In this document: positions 8,527 to 16,284 of the stretch, one piece after another | Layout: each line of letters starts with the position of its first letter | How positions within the stretch are numbered: position 1 is the first letter of the stretch | Source: an uncultured Lachnospiraceae bacterium | GTDB lineage: Bacteria > Bacillota > Clostridia > Lachnospirales > Lachnospiraceae | Reading direction: 5' to 3' | Assembly: GCA_947589055.1 (NCBI GenBank) | Contig: CANPZL010000026.1 | Location: 1-33,954 of the forward strand | DNA length: 33,954 nt | Made by a program: the position numbers and the translations under genes | The notes under the pieces: model-generated | What the model was told of the DNA's origin: nothing | What the model saw: only the letters and a program-made list of their open reading frames with translations | Databases searched by the model: none

Positions 8527-9207
8527 ATGTTTACATTGGATGTAAGAGCTACCATTTTTGAAAAAGATAATTTGCGAGGTCTTGCAACTGTATCATTTGG
8601 CAGCGATGTAAAACTAAATGGCATTCGGATCATGGAAGGAAAAGAGGGAAAATTGTTTGTTTCGCTCCCTTCATTTAAAGCTGGGGATGGAACATACAAA
8701 GAATATTTTCATCCGATCACAAAAGAGTTTAAAGAAAAGTTTGATGAGCAGATATTAGGTGCTTACCAGAATGCACTGGATGGCATAAAACACACATCAA
8801 AAGCTGAAGGAGATGTGACGATCTCCAATGTTAGAGCAACTGAATTTAAAAAAGATAATTTGCGAGGTCTTGCAACGGTTGTTCTGGATGATAGCTTTGT
8901 GTTGCAAAACATTAAGATAATGCGGGGAGAGCATGGGCTGTTTGCATCTATGCCATCTTACAAAGGAGCGGATGGTAATTATCATTCATATGTCGAACTT
9001 GGTAATGAATTTAAGAAAACATTGAATGCTAAAGTAGTAGATGCTTTAAAAGCTCCGGATAAAAAACCAATTCAGGGAGAGGAAAAGAAACCAGAGCTGG
9101 ATGTAGCAAAGAAAGAAACAGCAGCAAAGAAGAAAACGGCAGCAAAGAAAACCGGCGTGGATGCACCAAAGCAGCAGGCAGTAAAGACACCAGCACCGGC
9201 TAGATGA
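8527..9207 (+). CDS. Tandem SpoVG-domain protein with histone-like tail
   Basis: A 226-residue protein with AAAGGAGGAAG before the ATG. It carries two SpoVG domains, about residues 1-85 and 96-175. Each has the pattern of SpoVG: a first strand, LRGLATV, a middle strand (GIRIMEG / NIKIMRG), LFVSLPS or LFASMPS, and D-G-x-Y. The tail is rich in lysine and alanine (KKETAAKKKTAAKK), like histone H1. SpoVG binds nucleic acid and acts as a regulator in Firmicutes; proteins of the family are common in conjugative elements. A 28-bp DNA stretch is identical in both domains (8561-8588 and 8849-8876), pointing to recent duplication or gene conversion. A DNA-binding role is likely but inferred. Its last codons (PAPAR, CCGGCTAGA) resemble the 24-bp gene-end repeat. 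Confidence 0.8.
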   Translation: MFTLDVRATIFEKDNLRGLATVSFGSDVKLNGIRIMEGKEGKLFVSLPSFKAGDGTYKEYFHPITKEFKEKFDEQILGAYQNALDGIKHTSKAEGDVTISNVRATEFKKDNLRGLATVVLDDSFVLQNIKIMRGEHGLFASMPSYKGADGNYHSYVELGNEFKKTLNAKVVDALKAPDKKPIQGEEKKPELDVAKKETAAKKKTAAKKTGVDAPKQQAVKTPAPAR

Positions 9208-9264
9208 TGTAAATAGTGTACCGTTAAAATCAGGGACGAATCATTCACTATAGGGAGTGTTATT

Positions 9265-9921
9265 ATGAATCGACAATATATTAAAACTGGAAACATTGAT
9301 GAGATCATATCTACCATGTCCGAAGATAATACCATTGCTAAAGAGATTCTTTGTAATTGTATGCAGGAATTTGCTTCGACTTGGAAATACATTGAGTGGT
9401 TGATTGTTCTGGATGATATGAACATCAGAGGTAATCAAATACAGATCGCCTATGAGAATTATGCTACAGGTGATATTAAAATGTTGATAAAAGGTATTGA
9501 GAATAGGGATCCAAACATTGTAGATCTAATCAATTCCGCATATGTATTTGAAGAAAGAGCCTGTTTGAGTGGAGCAGAACGTCCGGGAAAGGTTATTTTA
9601 ACAGATCACAATAATGAAATTTGGTTAATTGATACATCTTGGCAAGTAAAATATCGTTTTGGAGATGAAACTGAAATACTAGTATCGGATTCAAAAGGGA
9701 GCTGTAAAATTTCAAGTATAAAGTATCTTAATGATTATTTTATTTTAATTGATAATTTCGTTATGCATATTTGGGAATTTGCAAATGTGATGGAGACGAA
9801 GAAATATCATTATGTACCCGCATTGCCTCGAAAGATCAATATTTATCAGTCAATATTGTATCACCCACCAAAGACCAAACGGGAGTTGAAGCGGCATCAA
9901 CGAAGTTTGCAAGTAAATTAG
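9265..9921 (+). CDS. Hypothetical protein of conjugative element
   Basis: A 218-residue protein with GGGAG upstream of its ATG. I recognise no family. The N-terminal half is helical (about residues 1-80). The C-terminal half is strand-rich (KVILTDHNNEIWLIDTSWQ, then YFILIDNFVMHIW) and ends with a basic tail (KTKRELKRHQRSL). No membrane segment, signal peptide or catalytic motif is visible. It is followed after 12 bp by another small unknown gene, and the two are probably co-transcribed with the upstream SpoVG-like gene. Confidence 0.6.
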   Translation: MNRQYIKTGNIDEIISTMSEDNTIAKEILCNCMQEFASTWKYIEWLIVLDDMNIRGNQIQIAYENYATGDIKMLIKGIENRDPNIVDLINSAYVFEERACLSGAERPGKVILTDHNNEIWLIDTSWQVKYRFGDETEILVSDSKGSCKISSIKYLNDYFILIDNFVMHIWEFANVMETKKYHYVPALPRKINIYQSILYHPPKTKRELKRHQRSLQVN

Positions 9922-9933
9922 GAGGAAAACTGT

Positions 9934-10296
9934 ATGAGACAATATGAATTAAAAGAAAACACTAGAGAAATTAAGTATGCAGATAGAAAAGAAATTCAGG
10001 AGGGCTGCACACTTAATCAAGATTTTTGTGAACCAACAGTTGTTAAAAGTTTTTTGGATAAAAAAGAAGCATTAGATGCCTTAAAAGAATATGAAACTAG
10101 TATTCGTGAGGTTCATGCTGGCAGAAATTCATATTTTAAGGTGGTGGAATATTATGTTGAAGAAAATGTGTATGATTCAGAAGGAGAGTGGATTGGAGGC
10201 GGCGATGTATGGGGATTTTCGCATATGCCAGATGATATGCAAATAGTTCAAAAAACGGTAATCCCTAAATCCCATCCGGTTAGAGCCGGACGGTAA
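9934..10296 (+). CDS. Small hypothetical protein at the element's right end
   Basis: A 120-residue protein with AGGAGGAAAA before its ATG. I recognise no family. It has strands and helices with the look of a compact alpha-beta domain (VKSFLDKKEALDALKEYE, then YFKVVEYYVEENVYD). Its C-terminus HPVRAGR is encoded by the second copy of a 24-bp repeat that also ends the gene at 2436. It is the last gene of the conjugative element in view; spore-coat pseudogene sequence begins about 45 bp further on, on the other strand. Confidence 0.6.
   Translation: MRQYELKENTREIKYADRKEIQEGCTLNQDFCEPTVVKSFLDKKEALDALKEYETSIREVHAGRNSYFKVVEYYVEENVYDSEGEWIGGGDVWGFSHMPDDMQIVQKTVIPKSHPVRAGR
10273..10296 (+). repeat. 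Copy 2 of 24-bp gene-end repeat
   Basis: This matches 2413-2436 at 20 of 24 positions and likewise ends exactly at the stop codon. Unlike copy 1, its GAGCCGGAC part also forms the left arm of a downstream hairpin. Confidence 0.7.
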
Positions 10297-10314
10297 GAAA
10301 ATAGATGTCCGGCT
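10284..10314 (+). terminator. Weak hairpin terminator
   Basis: AGCCGGAC (10284-10291) pairs with GTCCGGCT (10307-10314) across a 15-nt loop that contains the stop codon of the upstream gene. The following TTGCTATTCT is only mildly T-rich, so termination efficiency is uncertain. Confidence 0.4.
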
Positions 10315-10341
10315 TTGCTATTCTAAATATATCTGATAACT

Positions 10342-10461
10342 TCATGGTGCAGATTCCTCTGTACCAATATCCGTAAGAACACCGGCAACCCGGTCATTCT
10401 TCATAGAATACCGCTGGGACAGATACCGCATAGCAGCACCGGATTCACCATCCGGACCACC
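10342..10461 (-). pseudogene. cotJC: cotJC fragment, codons about 30-68 (separated from its 5' end)
   Basis: Read on the - strand this gives GGPDGESGAAMRYLSQRY and then DRVAGVLTDIGTEE, the unmistakable continuation of the manganese-catalase-like coat protein CotJC. The family normally continues GTEE(L/F)AHLEM, but here the frame reads SAP and stops at 10342. A one-base slip would give ELHHEVI, so small indels or the junction with the conjugative element lie here. The rest of cotJC, over 100 residues, is absent from the window. Its 5' part is at 17708-17863. The two GGT codons at its 5' edge are the shared core of the recombination site. Confidence 0.85.
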
Positions 10462-10475
10462 CAATGGCAGATATA
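10456..10475. other. Attachment site, left end of the cotJC element
   Basis: The shared core ACCACC is at 10456-10461. To its left is cotJC sequence (ACCATCCGG); to its right is element sequence CAATGGCAGATATA, which is the inverted counterpart of the arm at 17756-17769. The recombinase stop codon lies 16 bp from the core. Confidence 0.8.
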
Positions 10476-10477
10476 AT

Positions 10478-11707
10478 CTATAAAGAGACAGAATTGGACA
10501 GACATAGGATACGTTTTTCACGTTTTTGGTAAACCATTTGTATTGGTAAAGTTCGGAGGAAATGGTTTTTCTCCTTCGGAGTAAGGGAAGGATTTTTAAG
10601 TAGAAGTATCTCCTCCGGCGATAGGATCGGTGTGATGGCGTTCCAGACCAAGCTCTCTAAATCCGAAGCCTTTACATAATGGGAACACTTGCAGAGACCG
10701 TGGTTATAGCCGCCGCATTGGAAGGAACGCCCCTTCTGGATATGAACCAGCTTTCGCCCACAGTTGCTGCAAGCTACGACATTTTTTAGAAAATATTCCG
10801 TAGAAGAATTGCCGGAAGTAGTCCTTCCTGTCTGGGTATCCGCAATAGCTTTTTGTTGATGAAAGTCTGCCGGTTCCCGTCTCTGTGCCTGTTCCCACAG
10901 GACTTCTGAGATCAGGGGTACATGAATACCGTCGATCCATTCCATTTCTTTCTTTAAATAATAGCGGTCGTATGTCATAGGTTCGGATACCGGGGAATGA
11001 GGAAAAGCCGGCTGTTTTCGAAGCTTCCCGATATATACGGGGTTATGAAGGATATAAGTGATTCCACGGGCGTCAAAGTGGTTTCCACGAATGGTTCGTA
11101 CACCCTTCTGGTTCAGACTGGCAGCGATCGTACCGGGCGGTTTTCCCCGGACATATTCCTCGAAGATAAAAGATACCCAGTGTGCCTCCGTTGGCTCCGG
11201 TACGAATTCTCCGGCGCTGATCCGGTAGCCGAAGGGCGGAATAGAAATCGGTCTGCCTCTGGAAAATCGTTCCTGCATTCCCCGTTTGACCTCTTGGGCT
11301 AGATTGATGGAATAGTATTCATCCATAGCTTCGAGCAGGGCTTCTATCAAGATAGAAGTAGGATCGGCGGAAAGCGGTTCCGTAATGGATATAACATCAA
11401 TTCCGCAATCCCTCCGCAGCATGGATTTATAAAAGATACTATCCTGTCGGTTTCGGGCAAAACGGGAAAACTTCCAGACTAAGATCTGCTGGAAGGGACG
11501 GTCTTGTTTGGCCAGTGCGATCATCTTCTGGAAGGCGGGACGTTTGCTTGCAGTCCTTCCGCTGATGCCTTCGTCGATGAAAACATATGCGTCCGGTATC
11601 TGAATATCATGCTGTTTGGCATACTCTCGGATTCGTTTTAACTGGCTGTCAGGTGAGAATTCAATCTGATCTTCTGTAGAAACTCGGATATAGGCGGCTG
11701 CGATCAT
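10478..11707 (-). CDS. Serine recombinase (large-type, short C-terminus)
   Basis: A 409-residue protein. The N-terminal resolvase domain has AAYIRVSTEDQ with catalytic Ser10, then DEGISGRTASKRP and the arginine motif KFSRFARN. A recombinase domain follows (about residues 150-255, PPFGYRI ... GNHFDARGITYILHNPVY), then a zinc ribbon (CSNCGRKL ... CGGYNHGLCKC). Large serine integrases usually run about 450-700 residues with a coiled coil in the zinc-ribbon region; that coiled coil is not evident here. The gene ends 16 bp from the attachment core at 10461, as usual for an integrase beside its att site. It is the likely agent for integrating and excising the 7.3-kb element. No separate excision factor is seen. 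Confidence 0.9.
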   Translation of the reverse strand: MIAAAYIRVSTEDQIEFSPDSQLKRIREYAKQHDIQIPDAYVFIDEGISGRTASKRPAFQKMIALAKQDRPFQQILVWKFSRFARNRQDSIFYKSMLRRDCGIDVISITEPLSADPTSILIEALLEAMDEYYSINLAQEVKRGMQERFSRGRPISIPPFGYRISAGEFVPEPTEAHWVSFIFEEYVRGKPPGTIAASLNQKGVRTIRGNHFDARGITYILHNPVYIGKLRKQPAFPHSPVSEPMTYDRYYLKKEMEWIDGIHVPLISEVLWEQAQRREPADFHQQKAIADTQTGRTTSGNSSTEYFLKNVVACSNCGRKLVHIQKGRSFQCGGYNHGLCKCSHYVKASDLESLVWNAITPILSPEEILLLKNPSLTPKEKNHFLRTLPIQMVYQKREKRILCLSNSVSL

Positions 11708-11727
11708 GGCAAATCCTGTTTTTTATT

Positions 11728-11757
11728 AAGGTATGCCGGTAAAAAATGGAATATGTT
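11728..11757 (-). promoter_or_regulatory. Candidate sigma-E-like promoter of the recombinase
   Basis: On the - strand AACATATT (11757-11750), 14 bp, then CATACCTT (11735-11728) resembles the Bacillus sigma-E pattern (G/T)TCATATT and CATACAAT. The expected start is near 11721, only about 14 bases before the ATG, so the ribosome site AGGA would be close to the 5' end. The same 14-bp geometry occurs before cotJA and yyaC. Inference from sequence only. Confidence 0.4.
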
Positions 11758-11788
11758 CGCAAAAAATATGCAAAATCATAATTTTCTA

Positions 11789-11816
11789 TTGACGTTCGGC
11801 ATAATATATGTATAAT
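11789..11816 (+). promoter_or_regulatory. Promoter of the XRE regulator-potABCD operon
   Basis: TTGACG (11789-11794) and TATAAT (11811-11816) are 16 bp apart, a good vegetative sigma-A promoter. Transcription would begin near 11823, directly at the three-part operator that follows. Confidence 0.75.
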
Positions 11817-11825
11817 GGATTTTGT

Positions 11826-11853
11826 GTTTAGTGAAACTAAACTTAAAGTTTAG
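11826..11853. promoter_or_regulatory. Probable operator: three alternating GTTTAG/CTAAAC half-sites
   Basis: GTTTAG (11826-11831), CTAAAC (11837-11842) and GTTTAG (11848-11853) are separated by exactly 5 bp each, so the middle half-site can form a palindrome with either neighbour. They overlap the expected start of transcription, where a repressor would block it. The XRE protein encoded 22 bp downstream is the natural candidate. Confidence 0.65.
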
Positions 11854-11875
11854 GATTAAAAAACAGGTGATTGAC

Positions 11876-12409
11876 ATGGAAATAGGGAAGAAGATTAAGG
11901 CATTACGAATTCAAAAGGGACTGACACAGGAAGAACTAGCGGACAGGGCAGAACTGACAAAGGGATTTATTTCTCAGGTAGAACGGGATCTGACCTCTCC
12001 CTCTATTGCAACCCTTATTGATATTCTGCAATGTCTGGGAACGGACTTAAAGACTTTTTTTAACGATTCGGAGGATAAACAGGTAGTATTTTCCAGTGCG
12101 GATTTTTTTGAAAAAAGGGACTCTGAGTTGAAAAATACGGTAGAATGGATTATCCCCAATGCGCAAAAGAATCTGATGGAGCCGATCCTGCTTACCATTG
12201 AGGCTGGCGGTTCCACATATCCGGATAATCCGCATGAGGGTGAGGAATTCGGTTATGTCCTAAAAGGCAGTATCGAGATACATATTGGCAATCAGCTGTA
12301 TATTGCAAAAAAGGGTGAGTCCTTTTATTTCACACCTTCCCATAAGCATTATATTACTTCCGGTGGCGGTGCGAAGCTTTTGTGGGTGTCAACGCCGCCC
12401 AGTTTTTAG
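11876..12409 (+). CDS. XRE-family regulator with cupin domain (PuuR-like)
   Basis: A 177-residue protein starting MEIGKKIKALRIQKGLTQEE. The ATG at 11876 has CAGGTGATTGAC before it; an upstream in-frame ATG at 11822 falls at the promoter start and is rejected. The helix-turn-helix occupies about residues 4-60 (LTQEELADRAELTKGFISQ). A cupin sensor domain fills the C-terminus (HEGEEFGYVLKGSIEIHI, then GESFYFTPSHKHY). Regulators of this design control polyamine or putrescine genes, and this one stands 39 bp ahead of potA in the same transcript. It probably senses a polyamine or related ligand and binds the operator at 11826-11853. Ligand and mode of regulation are inferred. Confidence 0.85.
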   Translation: MEIGKKIKALRIQKGLTQEELADRAELTKGFISQVERDLTSPSIATLIDILQCLGTDLKTFFNDSEDKQVVFSSADFFEKRDSELKNTVEWIIPNAQKNLMEPILLTIEAGGSTYPDNPHEGEEFGYVLKGSIEIHIGNQLYIAKKGESFYFTPSHKHYITSGGGAKLLWVSTPPSF

Positions 12410-12448
12410 GAAATGAAGCAGGGAACGAAAACCGGCAGGAGGTAGAAT

Positions 12449-13495
12449 ATGAGCAATGTTTTGATTGAACTGAAAAGTCTGACGAAAAATTTTGAAGACC
12501 AACAGGTACTGAAGGGAATCGACCTGAATATCCATGAGAATGAATTTGTAACGCTGTTAGGCCCTTCCGGATGCGGGAAGACGACGACGCTGCGGATCAT
12601 AGCGGGCTTTGAAGAACCGAGCGGGGGCGAGGTATTGTTTGATGGTGTGGATATTTCAAAGGTTCCGCCCTATAAACGGGAAATCAACACTGTTTTCCAG
12701 AAATATGCCTTATTTCCGTTTCTGAATGTTTATGAAAATGTGGCATTCGGATTAAAAATTAAGAAAATGGATAAGAGCCTGATCGACCATAAAGTAAAAA
12801 AGACCTTGAAGCTGGTTGGACTAGAGGGGTTTGATAAACGAGATGTCACCAGACTTTCCGGCGGACAGCAGCAGCGGGTAGCGATTGCGAGAGCATTAGT
12901 AAATGAGCCAAAGGTACTGCTTTTGGATGAACCGCTGGGAGCATTAGATGCTAAGCTGCGGAAGGAAATGCAGGGAGAATTGAAAAAGATACAAAAGGAG
13001 GTAGGGATTACTTTCATTTTTGTGACGCATGATCAGGAAGAAGCTCTTTCCATGTCGGATACGGTAGTGGTCATGCATGAAGGGATTATCCAGCAGGTAG
13101 GAACGCCGGAGGACATCTATAATGAACCGGAGAATCGTTTTGTAGCAAGCTTTATCGGAGAATCCAATATTATAGAAGCCTGTATGTTAAAGGATATGCT
13201 GGTCTCCTTTGACGGTTATGAATTTAAATGTGTTGATAAGGGCTTTAAGGAAAATGAATGTGTGGAAGTGGTGATCCGGCCGGAGGATATTGATATTGTC
13301 AGGCCGAAGGAGGCTCAGATCAAGGGGACGGTAAAATCTATTGTTTTTAAAGGCGTTCATCATGAAATCGTCGTTGAGACAGAGCATCGGGATTACACCA
13401 TTCATACGACGGATTATTATGAACCGGGTCTCAAAGTCGGGCTGACCTTTGGACCGGATGATATTCATGTTATGTATCGTATGGATTGGGAATAA
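12449..13495 (+). CDS. potA: Spermidine/putrescine ABC transporter ATPase
   Basis: A 348-residue protein with GCAGGAGGTAG before the ATG. Walker A is GPSGCGKTT, the signature [15 protein letters not shown], Walker B VLLLDEP and the switch histidine lies in VTHDQEEAL. The last 110 residues form a TOBE-type regulatory domain ([11 protein letters not shown]). PotA hydrolyses ATP at the inner face of the membrane to drive polyamine uptake through PotB and PotC, which are encoded next. The length is normal for the family. The gene order regulator-potA-potB-potC-potD is complete and intact. Confidence 0.93.
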   Translation: MSNVLIELKSLTKNFEDQQVLKGIDLNIHENEFVTLLGPSGCGKTTTLRIIAGFEEPSGGEVLFDGVDISKVPPYKREINTVFQKYALFPFLNVYENVAFGLKIKKMDKSLIDHKVKKTLKLVGLEGFDKRDVTRLSGGQQQRVAIARALVNEPKVLLLDEPLGALDAKLRKEMQGELKKIQKEVGITFIFVTHDQEEALSMSDTVVVMHEGIIQQVGTPEDIYNEPENRFVASFIGESNIIEACMLKDMLVSFDGYEFKCVDKGFKENECVEVVIRPEDIDIVRPKEAQIKGTVKSIVFKGVHHEIVVETEHRDYTIHTTDYYEPGLKVGLTFGPDDIHVMYRMDWE

Positions 13496-13505
13496 GGAGG
13501 CGGCC

Positions 13506-14333
13506 ATGAAGCATTTTACCAAGCTGGTACGACCATATATCATATGGGCAGTGGTTATTATTTTGTTACCGCTGCTGTTGATCGTATTGTATTCCGTGAC
13601 GACGGGAGGAAACGATCTGGTAAACATTCAGTTTACACTGGATAATTTTCGTAGAATGACGGAGCCGGTATATCTGGCGGTTTTTGCAAAGTCCTTCCGG
13701 TTGGGACTGACGGCGGTGGGAATCTGTCTGTTTGCCGGTTACATATTGGCATATTTTATCACTTTTTTCAGTGAACGGACACAAAGTCTTTTGATTTTGC
13801 TGGTTACGATTCCGATGTGGATCAATACGCTTTTGCGGACCTATGCATGGATTTGTCTGTTGTCTGATAACGGGGCCGTTAACACGCTTTTGCAGATGTT
13901 AGGGTTTCAGCCGGTTACCATGATGTATACGGATTTTGCAGTGCTGATCGGGCTGGTAAGCGATCTGCTTCCTTTCATGGTTCTGCCCATTCATACCTCG
14001 CTCTGCAAGATCGATCATTCCCTGCATGAGGCGGCGATGGATTTGGGAGCAAACAAGGTGCAGACCTTTTGGCGTGTGACGTTTAAGCTGTCCCTGCCCG
14101 GTGTATTAAACGGAATCATTATGACCTTTTTATTGTCCATTTCCACCTTTGTCATACCGAAGTTGCTGGGAGGCGGACAGTATATGTTGATTGGAAACCT
14201 GATTGAGAATCAGTTTATTTCTGTGGGCGATTGGAATTTTGGCAGTGCTATTTCCGTTATTCTGGCATTCATTATCCTGCTTGCCATCACAGGAATGAAA
14301 CAGTTCGATCAGGAAGAGGGAGAGGAGGAATAA
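13506..14333 (+). CDS. potB: Spermidine/putrescine ABC transporter permease PotB
   Basis: A 275-residue membrane protein. The ATG at 13506 (MKHFTKLVRPYII) follows AAGGAGGCGGCC and is chosen over an upstream start inside potA. About six membrane helices are visible. The ATPase-contact (EAA) loop is present as LHEAAMDLGANKVQTFWRV. Together with PotC it forms the pore of the polyamine importer. The gap to potA is 10 bp and to potC 1 bp. Confidence 0.92.
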   Translation: MKHFTKLVRPYIIWAVVIILLPLLLIVLYSVTTGGNDLVNIQFTLDNFRRMTEPVYLAVFAKSFRLGLTAVGICLFAGYILAYFITFFSERTQSLLILLVTIPMWINTLLRTYAWICLLSDNGAVNTLLQMLGFQPVTMMYTDFAVLIGLVSDLLPFMVLPIHTSLCKIDHSLHEAAMDLGANKVQTFWRVTFKLSLPGVLNGIIMTFLLSISTFVIPKLLGGGQYMLIGNLIENQFISVGDWNFGSAISVILAFIILLAITGMKQFDQEEGEEE

Positions 14334-14334
14334 G

Positions 14335-15168
14335 ATGAAAAAAAAGCGTAAGCTCGGTTCCGGACTCTATATCACCCTTTGTTTTTTATTCCTGTATCTT
14401 CCGATTTTGGTAACGATGGTCTATTCCTTTAACTCATCGAAATCCCTTACCAAATTCGAGAGTTTTTCACTTCGATGGTATGAGAATCTGTTTTCCAGCG
14501 GTGAGATCATGCATGCGGTTTACGTGTCCATTACGATAGCTTTGTTAGCTACCGCTATTTCAACGGTTTTAGGAACGCTAACTGCGATCGGCCTTTCAAA
14601 GACTAGAAGGATCCTGAAGGAAGCCATCTTAAATGTAAATAATATACCGATCATGAATCCGGATATTGTAACAGCGATCGGGCTGATGATTTTATTCTCG
14701 TCAATTAAGCTGGAAAAAGGATATTTTACTATGCTACTGGCACATATTGCCTTATGTACCCCATACGTCATTACCAGTGTCTACCCGAAGGTAAGGAATC
14801 TGGATCCAAATCTGGCAAATGCGGCAATGGATCTGGGAGCTACGCCGGTACAGGCGTTGACAAAGGTTATTCTCCCTATGATAAAGGAAGGGATTTACGC
14901 CGGAGTATTGTTAGCATTTACCATGTCCTTTGATGATTTTGTCATATCCTATTTTGTTACGGGAAACGGCATATCCAATATATCCATTATTGTATATAAC
15001 ATGACAAAACGAACCAATCCGACGATCAATGCATTGTCGACCCTGGTGATTTTGGTAATTGTAGTTACCCTTGTTCTTGTTCACCTGATTCCGTATCTGA
15101 AACGAAGGCGGGAGGAAGGACGGGAAAAAGAAATTGATAGTTTACTGCCAAAGGAGGAAGTGGAATGA
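14335..15168 (+). CDS. potC: Spermidine/putrescine ABC transporter permease PotC
   Basis: A 277-residue membrane protein with GAGGAGGAATAAG before the ATG. It has about six membrane helices and the EAA loop LANAAMDLGATPVQALTKV. The second pore subunit of the transporter. Its TGA stop overlaps the potD start (ATGA), which indicates translational coupling. Confidence 0.92.
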   Translation: MKKKRKLGSGLYITLCFLFLYLPILVTMVYSFNSSKSLTKFESFSLRWYENLFSSGEIMHAVYVSITIALLATAISTVLGTLTAIGLSKTRRILKEAILNVNNIPIMNPDIVTAIGLMILFSSIKLEKGYFTMLLAHIALCTPYVITSVYPKVRNLDPNLANAAMDLGATPVQALTKVILPMIKEGIYAGVLLAFTMSFDDFVISYFVTGNGISNISIIVYNMTKRTNPTINALSTLVILVIVVTLVLVHLIPYLKRRREEGREKEIDSLLPKEEVE

Positions 15169-16229
15169 AGAAAAATCCATTCAAAAAAGGAATCTGTTTA
15201 TTATTGGGAACGCTGTTAGCGGCCTGCCTGTTAGGCGGCTGTGGCAATTCCGGAAAGCCGGTACTGAAAGTGTACAGCTGGGGAGAATATTTGGATACCA
15301 GTCTGCTTAGTGAATTTGAAAAAGAATACGACTGCAAAGTGATCTATGAGACTTTTGATTCCAACGAGTCCATGTATACTAAGCTGCAAAGCGGAGAGAC
15401 CTATGATATACTGGTGCCTTCCGATTACATGATCGAGCGGCTGATAAAAGAGGATCGCTTACAACCGATCGACTGGTCACTTGTACCGAATGCCGCAGGT
15501 CTCGATGAAGCGGTCATGGGTGAGGAATTCGATCCGGATAATACCTATTCCGTTCCATTCTTTTATGGTTCGGTAGGTATCCTTTACGATACCACTGTAG
15601 TAGATGACGCTGATTTATCAGATGGCTGGGAGCTGTTACGGAATCCCAAATATGCCGAGGACATTTATATGTATGATTCGGAACGGGATTCCTTCATGCC
15701 TGCATTAAAGGCATTGGGGTATTCCATGAATACAACGAACCATGAGGAGATCGATCAAGCGTATGAATGGCTGATCGATCAGAGAGATACCATGGATCCC
15801 GTCTATGTTGGAGATGATGTAATGGATAACATGATTTCCGGAAACAAAGCGCTGGCAGTTGTCTATTCCGGTGATGCCGCTTATACGATGCGGGAAAATG
15901 AAGACCTTGCGTTTTTTGAGCCGAAGGAAGGAACTAACATCTGGCAGGACGCTATGGTGATCACCAGTGATTGTACGGAAGTGGAACTGGCACACGCCTA
16001 TATTGATTTTATGTTGGAACCGGAACATGCCTATGCAAATACTGTGGAAGTAGGATATACCTCTCCGGTTGTAGAAGCAAGGACGAAGGCGGCAGAGGAA
16101 GATTTTGCAGGGATTCCGGCATATCTGCCAAGTACGCTTGGGGATAACAACGAGGTATTCCGGTATCAGGATCAGGAGACAAAGGAATACTTTTCCGAGC
16201 TTTGGACAAAGGTAAAGGCAGCGAATTAA
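15165..16229 (+). CDS. potD: Spermidine/putrescine-binding lipoprotein PotD
   Basis: A 354-residue protein. The signal peptide carries a lipobox LLGGC with the modified cysteine at position 26. The mature part starts as classic PotD (LKVYSWGEYLDTSLL) with DILVPSDYMIERL and a GDDVMDNMISG region. As a lipoprotein it captures polyamine outside the membrane and delivers it to PotB-PotC. AAAGGAGGAAGTGGA supplies the ribosome site. It closes the operon, which ends at the shared terminator at 16249-16284. Ligand preference (spermidine or putrescine) cannot be read from sequence. Confidence 0.92.
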   Translation: MKKNPFKKGICLLLGTLLAACLLGGCGNSGKPVLKVYSWGEYLDTSLLSEFEKEYDCKVIYETFDSNESMYTKLQSGETYDILVPSDYMIERLIKEDRLQPIDWSLVPNAAGLDEAVMGEEFDPDNTYSVPFFYGSVGILYDTTVVDDADLSDGWELLRNPKYAEDIYMYDSERDSFMPALKALGYSMNTTNHEEIDQAYEWLIDQRDTMDPVYVGDDVMDNMISGNKALAVVYSGDAAYTMRENEDLAFFEPKEGTNIWQDAMVITSDCTEVELAHAYIDFMLEPEHAYANTVEVGYTSPVVEARTKAAEEDFAGIPAYLPSTLGDNNEVFRYQDQETKEYFSELWTKVKAAN

Positions 16230-16248
16230 AGATTGATAGATTATAAAA

Positions 16249-16284
16249 ACGATTCGGAGCAGGTTTATTCCTGCTCCGAATCGT
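16249..16284. terminator. Bidirectional terminator between potD and the AI-2E gene
   Basis: A perfect 15-bp stem (16249-16263 with 16270-16284) closes a 6-nt loop. On the - strand it runs into TTTTTAT, and on the + strand into CTTCTT. The stop codon of the - strand AI-2E gene (16265-16267) lies within the loop, so the two convergent operons share one signal. Confidence 0.85.

Noticed and set aside
10997..11302. 101-residue frame on the + strand
   Set aside because: It is antisense within the recombinase gene and shows no domain or start signal.
10478..11707. Serine recombinase as the integrase of the conjugative element
   Set aside because: It lies inside the cotJC-flanked 7.3-kb unit with its own att sites, beyond the cotJC piece that separates it from the conjugative genes.
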